A stretch of DNA of 63,307 bases from JAABRU01 sp050180235 (GTDB taxonomy: Bacteria > Desulfobacterota > Desulfobacteria > Desulfobacterales > Desulfococcaceae). Positions 50,492 through 60,354 of this stretch are shown one piece after another (position 1 is the stretch's first letter; each line of letters starts with the position of its first letter). Position numbers and translations under genes: made by a program. Location of the stretch: assembly GCA_050180235.1 (NCBI GenBank), contig JBFXEJ010000021.1, forward strand, positions 1-63,307. The letters are read 5' to 3'. The notes below the pieces were generated by a model. That model worked only from the letters and a program-made list of their open reading frames with translations, made no database searches and had not been told where the DNA came from.

Positions 50492-52257
50492 AAAAATACA
50501 AACCTTTGTTCTGGCGTCTGTATCCTTCCTATCTGCTGCTGGTGATATTTTCCCTGCTCGCGGTCGGTATTTATACTGTGGTGGCAGTGGAAAAATTTTT
50601 TCTGCATCAGACGGCTTCTGATCTGCAGGCCCGCGCCCGGCTTCTGGAAGGAAATATTTCGGCAATGATTTCCCCTCTGAACGCAGAAGCCGTTGATTCA
50701 CTGTGCAAAAGCGCTGGAAAACGATCCGGCACGCGTATCACCGTTGTTCTTCCCGAAGGCCGGGTCATCGGCGATTCTGAAGAGGAACCCGGTAAAATGA
50801 ACCGGCATTCGGATCGTCCGGAAATCGTGCGGGCATTGACCGGAGAAACAGGGACATTCACCCGTTACAGTGAAACCCTGCACCAGAATATGATGTATGT
50901 GGCTGTGCCCGTCCGTGCGGAAAACCGCACTCTGTGCATCATACGGACATCCATATCTTTGGACAGTATCAATAAAAAACTCTCAGGCATTCAGCACCGC
51001 AGCATTGGCATGGGGCTGATGGTTGCATTGATGGCAGCGGCCATCTGTTATTATATCAGCCGCCGCATCAGCAGCCCCATTGAGGAAATGCGCAAAGGGG
51101 CCGAGGCATTCGCGGCAGGCAATCTGGAGTACCGTCTTCCCACACCCAAATCGCGGGAAATGGTCATGCTGGCAACTGCCATGAACCGCATGGCAGCCGA
51201 TCTCAATGACCGGATTCAGACCGTCATCCGCCAGCGCAATGAACTGGAATCTGTGCTTTCCAGTATGCGGGAAGGCGTTTTGGCTATGGATATGGATGAA
51301 AAAGTTATCAGCATCAATCATGCCGCGGCTCAGATGTTTTTACGGGAACCGTCCAAAGCCACGGGAAAAAGCATTCAGGAAGTGGTGCGCAATTCAGATC
51401 TCCACCGTTTTGTGCGCCGGGCTCTGGACGGGGAATCACCTGAAGAGCAGGACATCACTTTTTACCATGAGGAAGAGCGCACGGTCAGCATCAACAGTTC
51501 GCCGCTGCTGGATGCAAAGGGGAAGCGCATAGGCATTCTGATCGTACTGCACGATGTGACCCGTCTGCGGAAACTGGAAACCATGCGCCGGGATTTTGCC
51601 GCGAATGTCTCCCATGAAATCAAAACGCCTCTCACGGCCATCAAGGGTTTTGTGGAAACCCTGCAAAGCGGCGCAATGGAAAAAGCAGATGAGTCAGCGA
51701 GATTTCTGGAAATCATTGAAAAACATGTCAGCCGCCTGACTGCCATTATTGATGATCTGATGAAACTTTCGGAAATTGAGCAGAAAGGCCGTCTTGCACT
51801 GGAAAAGGGAAACCTGAAATCTGTTATCAGCAATGCAGTGGAAATGTGCAGGCCCCTGGCTGAGGGAAAAAATATCTGTATGGAATGGGAATGTCCGGAC
51901 AGTCTGGAATGCCAGATCAATGCTGCTTTTCTGGAGCAGGCCGTCATGAATCTGGCCGATAACGCGATCAAATACAGTCCGGAACAAAGCACTGTGCATA
52001 TTAACGCAGAAAAAACACCGGATGGAATTGTCATCCGGGTTAAAGATCAGGGCATAGGCATTCCCAGAGAACATCTGCCCCGGCTTTTTGAGCGGTTTTA
52101 CCGGGTGGACAAATCCCGCTCCCGCAAAGCAGGCGGAACCGGTCTGGGGCTTGCCATTGTCAAGCATATTGTCCTGGCCCACGGCGGATACGTAACAGTG
52201 GACAGCCGCCCCGGAAATGGCAGCACCTTTGAAATCCACCTTCCGTATCTTCCCTGA
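50488..52257 (+). CDS. phoR: PhoR-like membrane sensor histidine kinase
   Basis: 589 residues: membrane helices at about 12-32 and 168-188 around a periplasmic sensor, HAMP (about 190-245), PAS (about 255-360), HisKA with FAANVSHEIKTPLTAIKGF (about 370-390), and HATPase with LADNAIKYSP, DQGIGIP and GTGLGLAIVKHI. The standard partner of the PhoB-like regulator, with overlapping start. Phosphate as signal is inferred from family likeness only. Confidence 0.9.
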   Translation: MKKYKPLFWRLYPSYLLLVIFSLLAVGIYTVVAVEKFFLHQTASDLQARARLLEGNISAMISPLNAEAVDSLCKSAGKRSGTRITVVLPEGRVIGDSEEEPGKMNRHSDRPEIVRALTGETGTFTRYSETLHQNMMYVAVPVRAENRTLCIIRTSISLDSINKKLSGIQHRSIGMGLMVALMAAAICYYISRRISSPIEEMRKGAEAFAAGNLEYRLPTPKSREMVMLATAMNRMAADLNDRIQTVIRQRNELESVLSSMREGVLAMDMDEKVISINHAAAQMFLREPSKATGKSIQEVVRNSDLHRFVRRALDGESPEEQDITFYHEEERTVSINSSPLLDAKGKRIGILIVLHDVTRLRKLETMRRDFAANVSHEIKTPLTAIKGFVETLQSGAMEKADESARFLEIIEKHVSRLTAIIDDLMKLSEIEQKGRLALEKGNLKSVISNAVEMCRPLAEGKNICMEWECPDSLECQINAAFLEQAVMNLADNAIKYSPEQSTVHINAEKTPDGIVIRVKDQGIGIPREHLPRLFERFYRVDKSRSRKAGGTGLGLAIVKHIVLAHGGYVTVDSRPGNGSTFEIHLPYLP

Positions 52258-52420
52258 GAAGGTTTCCCGCCATTGGGCATATGGATTTTTTTATTTTATA
52301 AATCAGCATATTAATTAGAAACAGCATGAACAGTATCATGGGAATATCGTCTAACTGTTTGTATTTATTATATATAGACAAAAATCAGTATTTTTTAAAA
52401 AATATAATAATATAAGATAG

Positions 52421-52723
52421 TTAAATTTTAACCAGTTCGTGCAGACCGACTGCCCATTTTTGTCCTTGAAGGCAATTTCAAAGCGGTGATAAATAATTCC
52501 CCGTGTTCCTTCCAGCAGGGGCTGATGCTGGTGAAGGTGGGCTGTTCAATAATCCGGCTGAGTTTCTGATATGCGTTGTCCAGATTGATGCCCGTATCAT
52601 TTTCCGCATAAAAATTGAACCGGGCATAGCTTCTCATTTTGTTGAGTTTTTTTAAATGGTCGCCAGCAGTGTGGTTTTGCCGACTGCTTCGGGGCCTATC
52701 ATCATAACCGTAAATTCAGACAT
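52421..52723 (-). pseudogene. Remnant of a P-loop NTPase (GTPase-like) gene
   Basis: From ATG 52723 the frame reads MSEFTVMMIGPEAVGKTTLL with a Walker A, then stops at 52652. A second frame continues with NKMRSYARFNFYAENDTG, and a third change is needed to reach the GLHELVKI end at 52421. A 300-bp, multiply frameshifted relic, also shortened internally. The family looks like the small double-GTPase-type proteins of accessory regions, which I infer from the Walker A context. A 29-bp piece of the same 3' end occurs at 61000-61028. Confidence 0.65.
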
Positions 52724-52741
52724 ACAGTCACCTCATCCTCT

Positions 52742-52776
52742 GAAACCCTGAGGGTTTTGAAAACCCTCAGAGTTTC
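52742..52776. repeat. Dispersed palindrome family C, copy 3
   Basis: GAAACCCTGAGGGTTTT, G, AAAACCCTCAGAGTTTC: an almost perfect 17-bp palindrome. Followed by a family D segment. Confidence 0.75.
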
Positions 52777-52784
52777 ATGCTGTA

Positions 52785-52878
52785 ACTCCCGGTTCAGACA
52801 GTGTTTTGAACACGATTATGCAGGATTTGCAGGATTAAAAAATCATGCCCATCCTGAAAATCCCGGTTCAGACAGTCT
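52785..52878. repeat. Dispersed repeat family D, copy 1
   Basis: CTCCCGGTTCAGACAGTGTT, then TTGAACACGATTATGCAGGA, and again TCCCGGTTCAGACAGT. The same ordered segments occur at about 54183-54339. Non-coding. Confidence 0.7.
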
Positions 52879-52902
52879 TCCGGTGGAGTCAAACCTGCTG
52901 TC

Positions 52903-53937
52903 TCACGTTTTCTGATCAGCACTCCCTTTCTGCCTCAAGCGGCTTTCAATCCATTCGTGAACCTCATCAAGGGTTTCAAAATCAAAGAGTTTTTCTCCAA
53001 GACTGGCAATATCCCGCATCCCGAGTTTTTTCAGAACACGGGATTCCTTTGATGCCTGGGATTTGTATTTTTTGGCTATCTGTTTTGCCAGCAGGGAAAT
53101 CTGTCCCTCTTTTTTCCCCTCTTTCTTCCCCCGTTTTTCTCCCCTCTCTTCCCCGCGTTTTTCTCCCCGTTCTTCTCCCACCAGCACTCCCCTTTTGAAT
53201 CCGATCCGTTCCACACTTGTCACATAAGGCATTTTTTTCTCCTTTTCAATGTTCATGAATTCATCCCGGAAAATTTCATCCTCCTTTTCCGGCAGGGCCA
53301 TTACCCAGTCAATGAAGCGGAACAGGTTGATAATGTCCTGCCGGGAAAACCCTTTTCTGTAAAGATGTCTGATGATCCGCATTTTTTCATGCAGACGGTT
53401 TTCAGTCTTCCCGGCCGTCTCCTGCGCCAGAAGATGGGCCATGACCACCACGGCAAAGGGATTGACGCTTTTCATCAACTGTTCCCGCTTTTTTGCATAA
53501 GCGGACAGCCTGATGACCGGGAATCTGAACTTTACCTCACATCCCCATTTTCTGCGGTCATATTTTCCGATTTGCGCTTTTTTCGGGACATGGCCGATTA
53601 CAGCAAAACTGACCGCAGGCCTCCGGTATTTGTCAAATATGCGGTAATTGTAAATGTACATCCTTTCGGAAAATCCGGGTTCCGGTTCATTCTGAATGTC
53701 TGTGTGAACCAGTCCCCAGGTTTCATCTCCGTTTAACAGAAAGACTTTCACCAGTTTGTCAACATACCGCCTGCCTGTATCCGCATCCTTTGTTATTTTC
53801 TGGAACTCCTTGTCAAGAAATTCATAACCCTTTGACCAGTCAATCTCCGCATGGGCCTCTGGAAAGAAAAATGCCATGAATTCCTGAAAATACTGTTCCA
53901 GCACCTCTTTCCACGGTGTGTCATAATCATCCCGCAT
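52903..53937 (-). CDS. Rpn-type PD-(D/E)XK nuclease/recombination-promoting transposase-like protein
   Basis: 344 residues. The N-terminal half follows the Rpn/transposase_31-like nuclease pattern (YVDKLVKVFLLNGD, VHTDIQNEPE). The C-terminal half has a highly charged direct repeat (GEERGEKRGEERGEKRGKKE, about 255-280) and a DUF4351-like end (LGEKLFDFETLDEVHEWIE). Such proteins promote RecA-independent recombination or are mobile. It sits between pseudogenes and repeats in the decayed region. No terminal repeats of an insertion sequence are visible around it. Confidence 0.85.
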   Translation of the reverse strand: MRDDYDTPWKEVLEQYFQEFMAFFFPEAHAEIDWSKGYEFLDKEFQKITKDADTGRRYVDKLVKVFLLNGDETWGLVHTDIQNEPEPGFSERMYIYNYRIFDKYRRPAVSFAVIGHVPKKAQIGKYDRRKWGCEVKFRFPVIRLSAYAKKREQLMKSVNPFAVVVMAHLLAQETAGKTENRLHEKMRIIRHLYRKGFSRQDIINLFRFIDWVMALPEKEDEIFRDEFMNIEKEKKMPYVTSVERIGFKRGVLVGEERGEKRGEERGEKRGKKEGKKEGQISLLAKQIAKKYKSQASKESRVLKKLGMRDIASLGEKLFDFETLDEVHEWIESRLRQKGSADQKT

Positions 53938-54041
53938 CGGTTTTTATCCTTTGATTCTGTATGCAGTGCTTTCAGTTTATATTAGCAGTCCGGAATCTTT
54001 TTTGCAATATCTGTGAAGTGAAAAAAATGCGGGGTTTTATT

Positions 54042-54103
54042 GTCTGGAACTCTGATTCATCTGATTAATGCACGGCTGAAATCAGATGAATCAGAGTTCA
54101 GAC
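54042..54103. other. Strong hairpin (24-25-base arms) downstream of decayed DNA
   Basis: GTCTGGAACTCTGATTCATC... (54042-54066) pairs with 54080-54103 with one bulged G, around a 13-base loop. The right arm is followed by the family C palindrome. Likely repeat-derived; could also serve as a terminator for nothing obvious. Confidence 0.6.
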
Positions 54104-54111
54104 AATCCAAA

Positions 54112-54145
54112 AAACCCCTAAGGGTTTTGAAAACCCTTAGGGTTT
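54112..54145. repeat. Dispersed palindrome family C, copy 4
   Basis: AAACCCCTAAGGGTTTT, G, AAAACCCTTAGGGTTT. Same arrangement as the 52.75-kb copy, and likewise followed by ATGATGTAAATCCCGGTT. Confidence 0.75.
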
Positions 54146-54182
54146 GATGATGTAAATCCCGGTTAATCTTTTAATCCTGTGA

Positions 54183-54339
54183 ATCCCGGTTCAGACAATT
54201 ATCAATCCCGGTTCAGACAGTGTTTTGAACACGATTATAAAAGATTATGAAGGATTTGCAGGATTAAAAAATCATGTCCATCCTGCAAATCCTTAAAATC
54301 ATGTTCAGACAATCCTGTGAATCCCGGTTCAGACAGTGA
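54183..54339. repeat. Dispersed repeat family D, copy 2 with multiple CCCGGTTCAGACA units
   Basis: Four ATCCCGGTTCAGACA-type units interleaved with GTTTTGAACACGATTATAAA and GGATTTGCAGGATTAAAAAA segments. Then GACGCAGAGCGTC and ATTCCCACGCAGAGCG, the REP-like core also inside the 35.3-kb element. No gene in 53938-54496. Confidence 0.65.
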
Positions 54340-54496
54340 CGCAGAGCGTCAGGGCTGCATTCCCACGCAGAGCGTCAATGCCATTAACTTAAGGAAAGCC
54401 CTGAAAGGGCAAATTGATATAGCCCAGGCCAACGGCCTGGGAACAAGGCAAAGCAGGAACCTTACAAAGGAATTATACTGAATCTGTTCCGGACAG

Positions 54497-55167
54497 ATGA
54501 AAAAAAAATTTGCATTTGACGACAGTCTGCTGAATTTTCTGTTTATGAACGGTGTCATCGGCACAGAGAAAAGTGAAAACAGTCTGTATGTAAAATTCCC
54601 ATCACCTTTTGTGCAGAAACGCCTGTTCAATTATTTTGCAAGGGAACTGTTTGATGAAACAGTAAAACTTTACGAACCCTTTGAAAATCTGAGTGACACA
54701 GTCACGGAAACCTCGCTGAACATCCGGAATCTGATGCGCAGATTTGAAATTCATCTGAAAAAAACAGGGAATGGCTGCTCAGAGACGCGCCAAGACGCAG
54801 GGATCTGCGGATATTTGAGGCCGTGTTTAATTTTGTTCTGTACCGGTATATATTTGATTTTCTGGGAACCCTCCGCGCACGGGTCTGGCCGGAGTTTCCC
54901 ACAGGCAACGGAAAAATTGACATTCTTATCCGCTATGCAGACCGCATGTACGCGGTTGAACTCAAAACATACACAGATGAGTATGGATACAGAGAAGCCG
55001 TTGCACAGGCCGCACATTAAGGAAAACAGCTCGGACTTGCGGAAATTTCTCTTGTCTTTTTTGTGGAATACATTGATGATGCCAACAGGGAAAAATATGA
55101 AAAAAATTACAGGGATGAGCAAAGCGGCGTGAGTGTGGAAACCGTGTTTGCCGCCACAGGAAACTGA
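54497..55167 (+). pseudogene. Frameshifted C-terminal remnant of a PD-(D/E)XK-nuclease-fused AAA ATPase
   Basis: The first frame (54497-about 54780, MKKKFAFDDSLLNFLFMNGV) shifts to another (FEAVFNFVLYRYIF ... GNGKIDILIRYADRMYAVEL), which has an IDIL...YAVELK nuclease motif. That frame then has an in-frame TAA at 55018-55020, although coding character continues (GKQLGLAEISLVFFVEYIDD) to TGA 55167. The N-terminal ATPase part expected for this family is missing, so the gene is 5'-truncated and broken at least twice. Confidence 0.75.
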
Positions 55168-55197
55168 AATATCACAATATCTGACAAACTTCCTGCA

Positions 55198-55839
55198 TCA
55201 GCCAGAAGAATGACAGATTTTTCCCAGTTTCCGGGCATTTTCCGATGGATTTTCCGCACGGGAAATATAACTGATGACAGCAATCCCGGAGGCTCCGTGT
55301 TCAAAACAGGACAAAGCGGTTTCCGCTGTAATGCCGCCGATAGCCACCACAGGAACCGGCGCGATCTCAGCAATTTTTCTGAAACCGGCAAGCCCTTTCA
55401 CAGCTTTGGCATTGGCTTTTGTAGTGGTTGGAAACACCGGGCCGGTTCCCATATAATCACAGGGCGTGAGATCGGTTTTGGCCAGTTCTTCCAGATTGGA
55501 TACAGTTGCACCCACAATCGCATCTTTTCCCATCATTTTTCTGGCATCAGCGGGCAAAGCGTCATCCTGCCCCAGATGAACCCCGTCAGCCATAATCTGC
55601 AGAGCCAGAGCAATATTGTCATTGACAATCAGGGGAATACCTGTATTTTGGCACATTTCCCTAATCACCACAAGCTCTTCCAAATGCCTATCCGGAGAAA
55701 AGGATTTGTTCCGGTACTGAATCAGGGTCGCGCCCCCTTTTATGGCAATGCGCACCTGTTCCGCAGGCGGAAAATGCGGCACTTTGTCATCTGTAATATA
55801 ATAAAAACGCAGGATTTTTTGCATCTGTTCTCTGTCCAT
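55198..55839 (-). CDS. thiE: Thiamine-phosphate synthase
   Basis: 213 residues from ATG 55839 (AAAAAGGAG 12 bases upstream; ATG 55866 would add nine). TIM-barrel enzyme joining the thiazole and pyrimidine phosphates to thiamine phosphate. YYITDDK, GGATLIQYRNK, LIVNDNIALAL, DGVHLGQDD and VVAIGGITAE are typical diphosphate- and substrate-binding segments. It begins 36 bp after the giant kinase and is probably co-transcribed with it. No other thi genes in the window. Confidence 0.93.
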   Translation of the reverse strand: MDREQMQKILRFYYITDDKVPHFPPAEQVRIAIKGGATLIQYRNKSFSPDRHLEELVVIREMCQNTGIPLIVNDNIALALQIMADGVHLGQDDALPADARKMMGKDAIVGATVSNLEELAKTDLTPCDYMGTGPVFPTTTKANAKAVKGLAGFRKIAEIAPVPVVAIGGITAETALSCFEHGASGIAVISYISRAENPSENARKLGKICHSSG

Positions 55840-55875
55840 AAATTCTTTTGACTCCTTTTTCTGCAAACGCTGTTT

Positions 55876-58800
55876 TCACTGCTGAAATTTTTCCCCCAGC
55901 ATTTCCTCCAGTTCCCGTACAATCTCCGGAAAACGCTCCAAAACTGCTTCTATTTCCGTAATATCCATAACACCGGAAGCGAATTCCAGTGTTTCAGACC
56001 AGCGGATCAGGGGAAGATAACAGTGGGTTCGTCCCAGTGCCTTTGTTTCTGCTGCAAACTGCTCAATGCCGTCAATATAGAGAATTTCTTCAAATCCTGC
56101 CCATTTTTTCCATATCCTGCCTCTCAGTTTCCGGTGCAGTTCTGAAAGATCCATATGATATTCCCCGTTTTCCGGGACAGGAACCATACAGGTGTCTGTG
56201 TCTTTGGAAAGAGTTTCCGGAACCGAATATTTCAGAAATCTGCACAACTGGACAAACAGTTCCTCTCTGCTTACGGGTTTGCGAAGATACCCGTCACAGA
56301 CATTCCGAATCTGTTTTTCATCACTTTCCATGGCCGAGGCTGTGACAGTTATAATGGGAATCCGGGCAAGATTTTCATCAGCCCGGATTTTTTCAATGGC
56401 CGCATATCCGTCCATGACCGGCATCCTGATATCCATGAGAATAATATCAGGTCTGAAAATCCGGGCAAAATTTACGGCTTCCTCACCGTTTGCCGCCTCT
56501 GTTATCTCAATTTCCGCGGATTCCAGATAAGAACGTATCAGTTTCCTGTTGTCATCGGTGTCATCGGCTATCAGTATCCGGGCTTTTTCAAACCGGATAT
56601 CTTCTGCACAAATCAGATTTTGGGTTTCGGTATCAGGCACACCCGGTTCAGCAATTTCCACAGCATCCATTGTCAGGGTGAAAACCGAGCCTTTTCCCAG
56701 GACGGATCTGACTTCAATTTTTCCCTTCATCAGCTCTGCCAGTCCCCTGCTGATAGAAAGTCCCAGCCCGGTTCCGCCGTACTGGGCTGCATTCTGCCCC
56801 CTGCGCTGGACAAAGGGATCAAAAATCCGCTCCAGTTCATCATCAGGAATGCCAGAGCCTGTGTCCTCAATGCGGATAACAAGTTTCACTGTGCCGCAGG
56901 TATCTTCTGATTCAGCCTGAAACTTCACATATCCGGATTCTGTAAATTTCACTGCATTGCCGATCAGGTTGAGCAGAATCTGCCGCAGACGGGTTTCATC
57001 CGTGCGTATGGCAGAGGGCAGTTCAGGAGACAGATCCAGTATGAAGTCAATTTCCTTCTGATACACGCTGTGTGCAAAAATATGGGATATTTCCGTAAAA
57101 AAAACAGCGGGATTTATGACAGTGTACTGCAGTTCCGTGTTTCCTGATTCGATTTTTGACAGATCCAGAATATTGTTGATAAGACTCAGCAGGGATTTCC
57201 CGCTGGATTTGACGCAGGTGAGATACATCCGGGCTTTTTCCTCTTTGACCATTGCCTCCAGCAGGGAACTGAAACCCAGAATAGCGTTCATCGGGGTGCG
57301 GAATTCATGACTCATGTTTGCAATAAAGCAGCTTTTGGCCTGATTCGCGGCTTCGGCGGCATCCCGTGCAATCCGCAGTTTTTCAGTCCGCTTTTTTTCA
57401 GAAATATCGTGAATCATGCCTTCCAGATAAAGAATATTTCCCTTTTCATCTTTTACCGTATGGGCATTGACAAAAACTTCTGCCACAGAGCCGTCTTTGC
57501 AAAGGCCCCGTATTTCAAAATCCCTGACCCGGCCCTGTTTTTCAATAAGGGACAGAAATTTTTCCCGCTCCGCAGTGTCAGCATACAAATCCCGGCCCAG
57601 ATCTTTGATGTGTTCCATTGCCTCTTCAGGTGATGAATAACCAAGAATGCGGGCAAAGGCCGGGTTGATGGTCAGAATATTCTTCCTGGGAACAATCTGG
57701 AATATGCCTTCTGCTGAATTTTCAAATATATTCCGGTATGTTTCCTCAGACCGGCGCAGCGCACCCTCAGCTTTTACGCGTTCTGCGATTTCCTGTTCCA
57801 AAAGCAGGTTCACTTTTTCCAGTTCCGCATTTTTTTTTCGGATATGCCGGATTCTGATCTGAAATCCTGCAATCAGAAGCAGCAGCAAAAAAACAGTTGC
57901 TGCGGTGTGAAACCATAATTTCTTCCAGAAAGGCTGTTTTACCGTGATTTTCAGACGCAGTCCTTCCTTATTCCACACACCGTCATTGTTGGATGCCATA
58001 ATCCGCAGAAAAAAACTTCCGCCCGGCAGACCTGTATATCTTCCAAAGCGCCTGGTTCCGGCCTCATACCAGTTCCTGTCAAAACCTTCGAGCATATATC
58101 GGTAACGGTTTTTTTCCGGAATGCTGTAACTGAGCGCGGCACATTCAAACTCAAAATAATTGTGGCGCCAGTCCAGAACTGTCTCTTTGAGATCCGCAGG
58201 ATTTTTCCTGCCGTTTACCGGCTCCCCCCCCTGTGTCAGAGATGTCAGAACCACACGCGGGGCATGGGGATTGATCACCAGTCTGTCCGGATGAAACACA
58301 TTCAGTCCCCCGGTTCCGCCAAACCACATCCGGCCTTCTGCGGTTTTCAGAGCACTTCCCCGGATAAAGACATTGCCCTGCAGACCGTCACTGCGGTTAT
58401 ACTGCAGAACAGTTTTTTCTTTTTCCGGATCAAAGCACACAATACCGTCGTCTGTTCCCAGCCACAGTCTGCCCCTGTCACCTTCCAGAATGGAATTCAC
58501 CGTGGCCGGGACACCATGTTTGCGGCTGTAAGTCAAAAATGTGCGGCTCTGTCTGCGGAACAGACTCAGGCCCCCGCCTGATGTCCCAATCCATAAACGG
58601 CCTGAATGATCCTGAAAAATACATGCCACAGCATCTGAAGGGATACTGTCAGGATTTCCGGGATCTGAAACAAAATGGCTGAAGGTTTCTGTTTTCTTGT
58701 CAAATCTGCCCAGACCCCCGCCAAACTCCCCGCCCATCCATATTACATCCTCATTGCGGTCATGAAAAATCTCCTGCACATAAGTGTTGGCCGGGCCTTT

Positions 58801-60354
58801 TTCCGGATATTTGGCATCAGGCCGGTAAAAGCGGAATTTCCCTGTTTTTTTGTGAAATTTTGCAAATCCTGCCATATGGGTTCCCAGCCAGAGAATATCC
58901 GGATCACGGGGATCACCGATGATCTTTGCAATGCTTTCAGCCTCAGACATATACCGGGCGGCAACCTTTCCGCTTTTGCGGTCAAATTTCATCAAAGGGC
59001 CTGTATAAGATGAAAACCAGAAATCATGGTTTTCATCCTCATACATTCCCAGAATATAATCTGTATCCGGGCTGTCCGGATCTTCAGGATTATGGATGTA
59101 AGAGGCAAAGGTTCCGGTTTTGTGATCAAATCTGTTCAGTCCGCCCTGGGTTCCGACCCAAAGGATTCCGTACAGATCCTCATAAAGGGATGTCACCGCA
59201 CTGTGGCACAGGCTTTCCGGTATTTCCGGATCATGGCGGAAAAGGGAAAAATTCCGGGTAAAGGGATCAATTTTGTCCACCTTTCCTGAAAATGTGGATA
59301 TCCAGAAAATGCCGCTTCTGTCCTCATACACATTCACCACCAGGTTGTCGATCAGGCTGTCCGGATCATGGGGAATATTTTTGTAATTGGCAAAGGTTTG
59401 GGATTTTTTGTCAAAAATGCTCAGGCCGTTGGTGCTGACATAACCGCCCATCCACAGTCTGCCACGGCCGTCATCAAAGATCAGTGCAACCTCCCCATTG
59501 GTCATCTCAGGCGGATAATTTTGAAATTTCCCGGTTTTTTTGTCAAATCGATCCATTCCGTCTTCCGGTGTGCCGATCCAGATAATGGAAGGGTCCTCTT
59601 TGTCCTGAACCAGCGCGTCAACATTGTTTCCCTTTGCGCTCAGGCTGTTGGGATTGTCCGGATCATGGGCATAATGGGTGAACCGCCGCGTATTTTTGTC
59701 AAATCTGTCCAGCCCCCCGCCATATGTCCCAACCCAGAGAATATCCGGCTCCTCTCTGTCCTCAATAATGCGCCACACATCATTGAAGGCAATGCTGTCC
59801 GGATCATCAGGATTGTTTTCATAGCGGATGGCCTTTCCTGTGCGTTTGTCAAAACGGTTAAGCCCCCCGCCTGCTGTGGCCAGCCACAGAATATGGGGAT
59901 CAGTGCCATCCTGCACAATATCCTGCACAGTATTGTCTCCCAGGCTTTCGGGGTTTTGGGGATCATGCCGGTAAACATGAAAGATTTCTGTGGATGTGTT
60001 AAAGCGGTTGAGTCCGTCTGAGGTTCCTATCCATAAAATTTCCGGGGTCCGCACATCTTCAGCAATGCGCCATACACTGCCTGAAGACAGACCGGCCGGC
60101 CCGGGGCCGTAATGTTTCAGTTCATAGGCATCATAGCGGAAAATTCCTGCCCCCTCAGAGCCGATCCACAGAAATCCTCTGCTGTCCTGCAGAAAAGTCT
60201 GCCCTGCCGGTGCTCCCAGATCAAAAACATGATCAAAGCGGAGAGCATCAGAAGGGAACACATAGGCTGTGAAACCGCACAGAACAGAAAAAAATGTGAG
60301 ACCTGCAAAAATGAGAAATGCAGCCGTCCGTGTATTGCAGTGTATCTTCTTCAA
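55876..60354 (-). CDS. Giant hybrid two-component regulator: beta-propeller, Y_Y_Y, PAS, kinase, receiver
   Basis: 1492 residues. A signal/anchor helix (about 8-30) is followed by a periplasmic double beta-propeller of about 14 blades (about 40-700; repeats of ILWIGT...GLNRFDKKTG). Then come a Y_Y_Y immunoglobulin-like domain (about 720-805), a membrane helix (about 812-832), a coiled coil, a PAS domain (about 865-985), HisKA with FIANMSHEFRTPMNAILGFS (about 1010), HATPase (GTGLGLSISRGL) and a receiver (about 1245-1365; Asp in DIILMDIRMPVMDG). The last 90 residues are a small C-terminal domain common in such hybrids. Its start overlaps the DUF2784 gene by 4 bp. Confidence 0.93.
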   Translation of the reverse strand: MKKIHCNTRTAAFLIFAGLTFFSVLCGFTAYVFPSDALRFDHVFDLGAPAGQTFLQDSRGFLWIGSEGAGIFRYDAYELKHYGPGPAGLSSGSVWRIAEDVRTPEILWIGTSDGLNRFNTSTEIFHVYRHDPQNPESLGDNTVQDIVQDGTDPHILWLATAGGGLNRFDKRTGKAIRYENNPDDPDSIAFNDVWRIIEDREEPDILWVGTYGGGLDRFDKNTRRFTHYAHDPDNPNSLSAKGNNVDALVQDKEDPSIIWIGTPEDGMDRFDKKTGKFQNYPPEMTNGEVALIFDDGRGRLWMGGYVSTNGLSIFDKKSQTFANYKNIPHDPDSLIDNLVVNVYEDRSGIFWISTFSGKVDKIDPFTRNFSLFRHDPEIPESLCHSAVTSLYEDLYGILWVGTQGGLNRFDHKTGTFASYIHNPEDPDSPDTDYILGMYEDENHDFWFSSYTGPLMKFDRKSGKVAARYMSEAESIAKIIGDPRDPDILWLGTHMAGFAKFHKKTGKFRFYRPDAKYPEKGPANTYVQEIFHDRNEDVIWMGGEFGGGLGRFDKKTETFSHFVSDPGNPDSIPSDAVACIFQDHSGRLWIGTSGGGLSLFRRQSRTFLTYSRKHGVPATVNSILEGDRGRLWLGTDDGIVCFDPEKEKTVLQYNRSDGLQGNVFIRGSALKTAEGRMWFGGTGGLNVFHPDRLVINPHAPRVVLTSLTQGGEPVNGRKNPADLKETVLDWRHNYFEFECAALSYSIPEKNRYRYMLEGFDRNWYEAGTRRFGRYTGLPGGSFFLRIMASNNDGVWNKEGLRLKITVKQPFWKKLWFHTAATVFLLLLLIAGFQIRIRHIRKKNAELEKVNLLLEQEIAERVKAEGALRRSEETYRNIFENSAEGIFQIVPRKNILTINPAFARILGYSSPEEAMEHIKDLGRDLYADTAEREKFLSLIEKQGRVRDFEIRGLCKDGSVAEVFVNAHTVKDEKGNILYLEGMIHDISEKKRTEKLRIARDAAEAANQAKSCFIANMSHEFRTPMNAILGFSSLLEAMVKEEKARMYLTCVKSSGKSLLSLINNILDLSKIESGNTELQYTVINPAVFFTEISHIFAHSVYQKEIDFILDLSPELPSAIRTDETRLRQILLNLIGNAVKFTESGYVKFQAESEDTCGTVKLVIRIEDTGSGIPDDELERIFDPFVQRRGQNAAQYGGTGLGLSISRGLAELMKGKIEVRSVLGKGSVFTLTMDAVEIAEPGVPDTETQNLICAEDIRFEKARILIADDTDDNRKLIRSYLESAEIEITEAANGEEAVNFARIFRPDIILMDIRMPVMDGYAAIEKIRADENLARIPIITVTASAMESDEKQIRNVCDGYLRKPVSREELFVQLCRFLKYSVPETLSKDTDTCMVPVPENGEYHMDLSELHRKLRGRIWKKWAGFEEILYIDGIEQFAAETKALGRTHCYLPLIRWSETLEFASGVMDITEIEAVLERFPEIVRELEEMLGEKFQQ

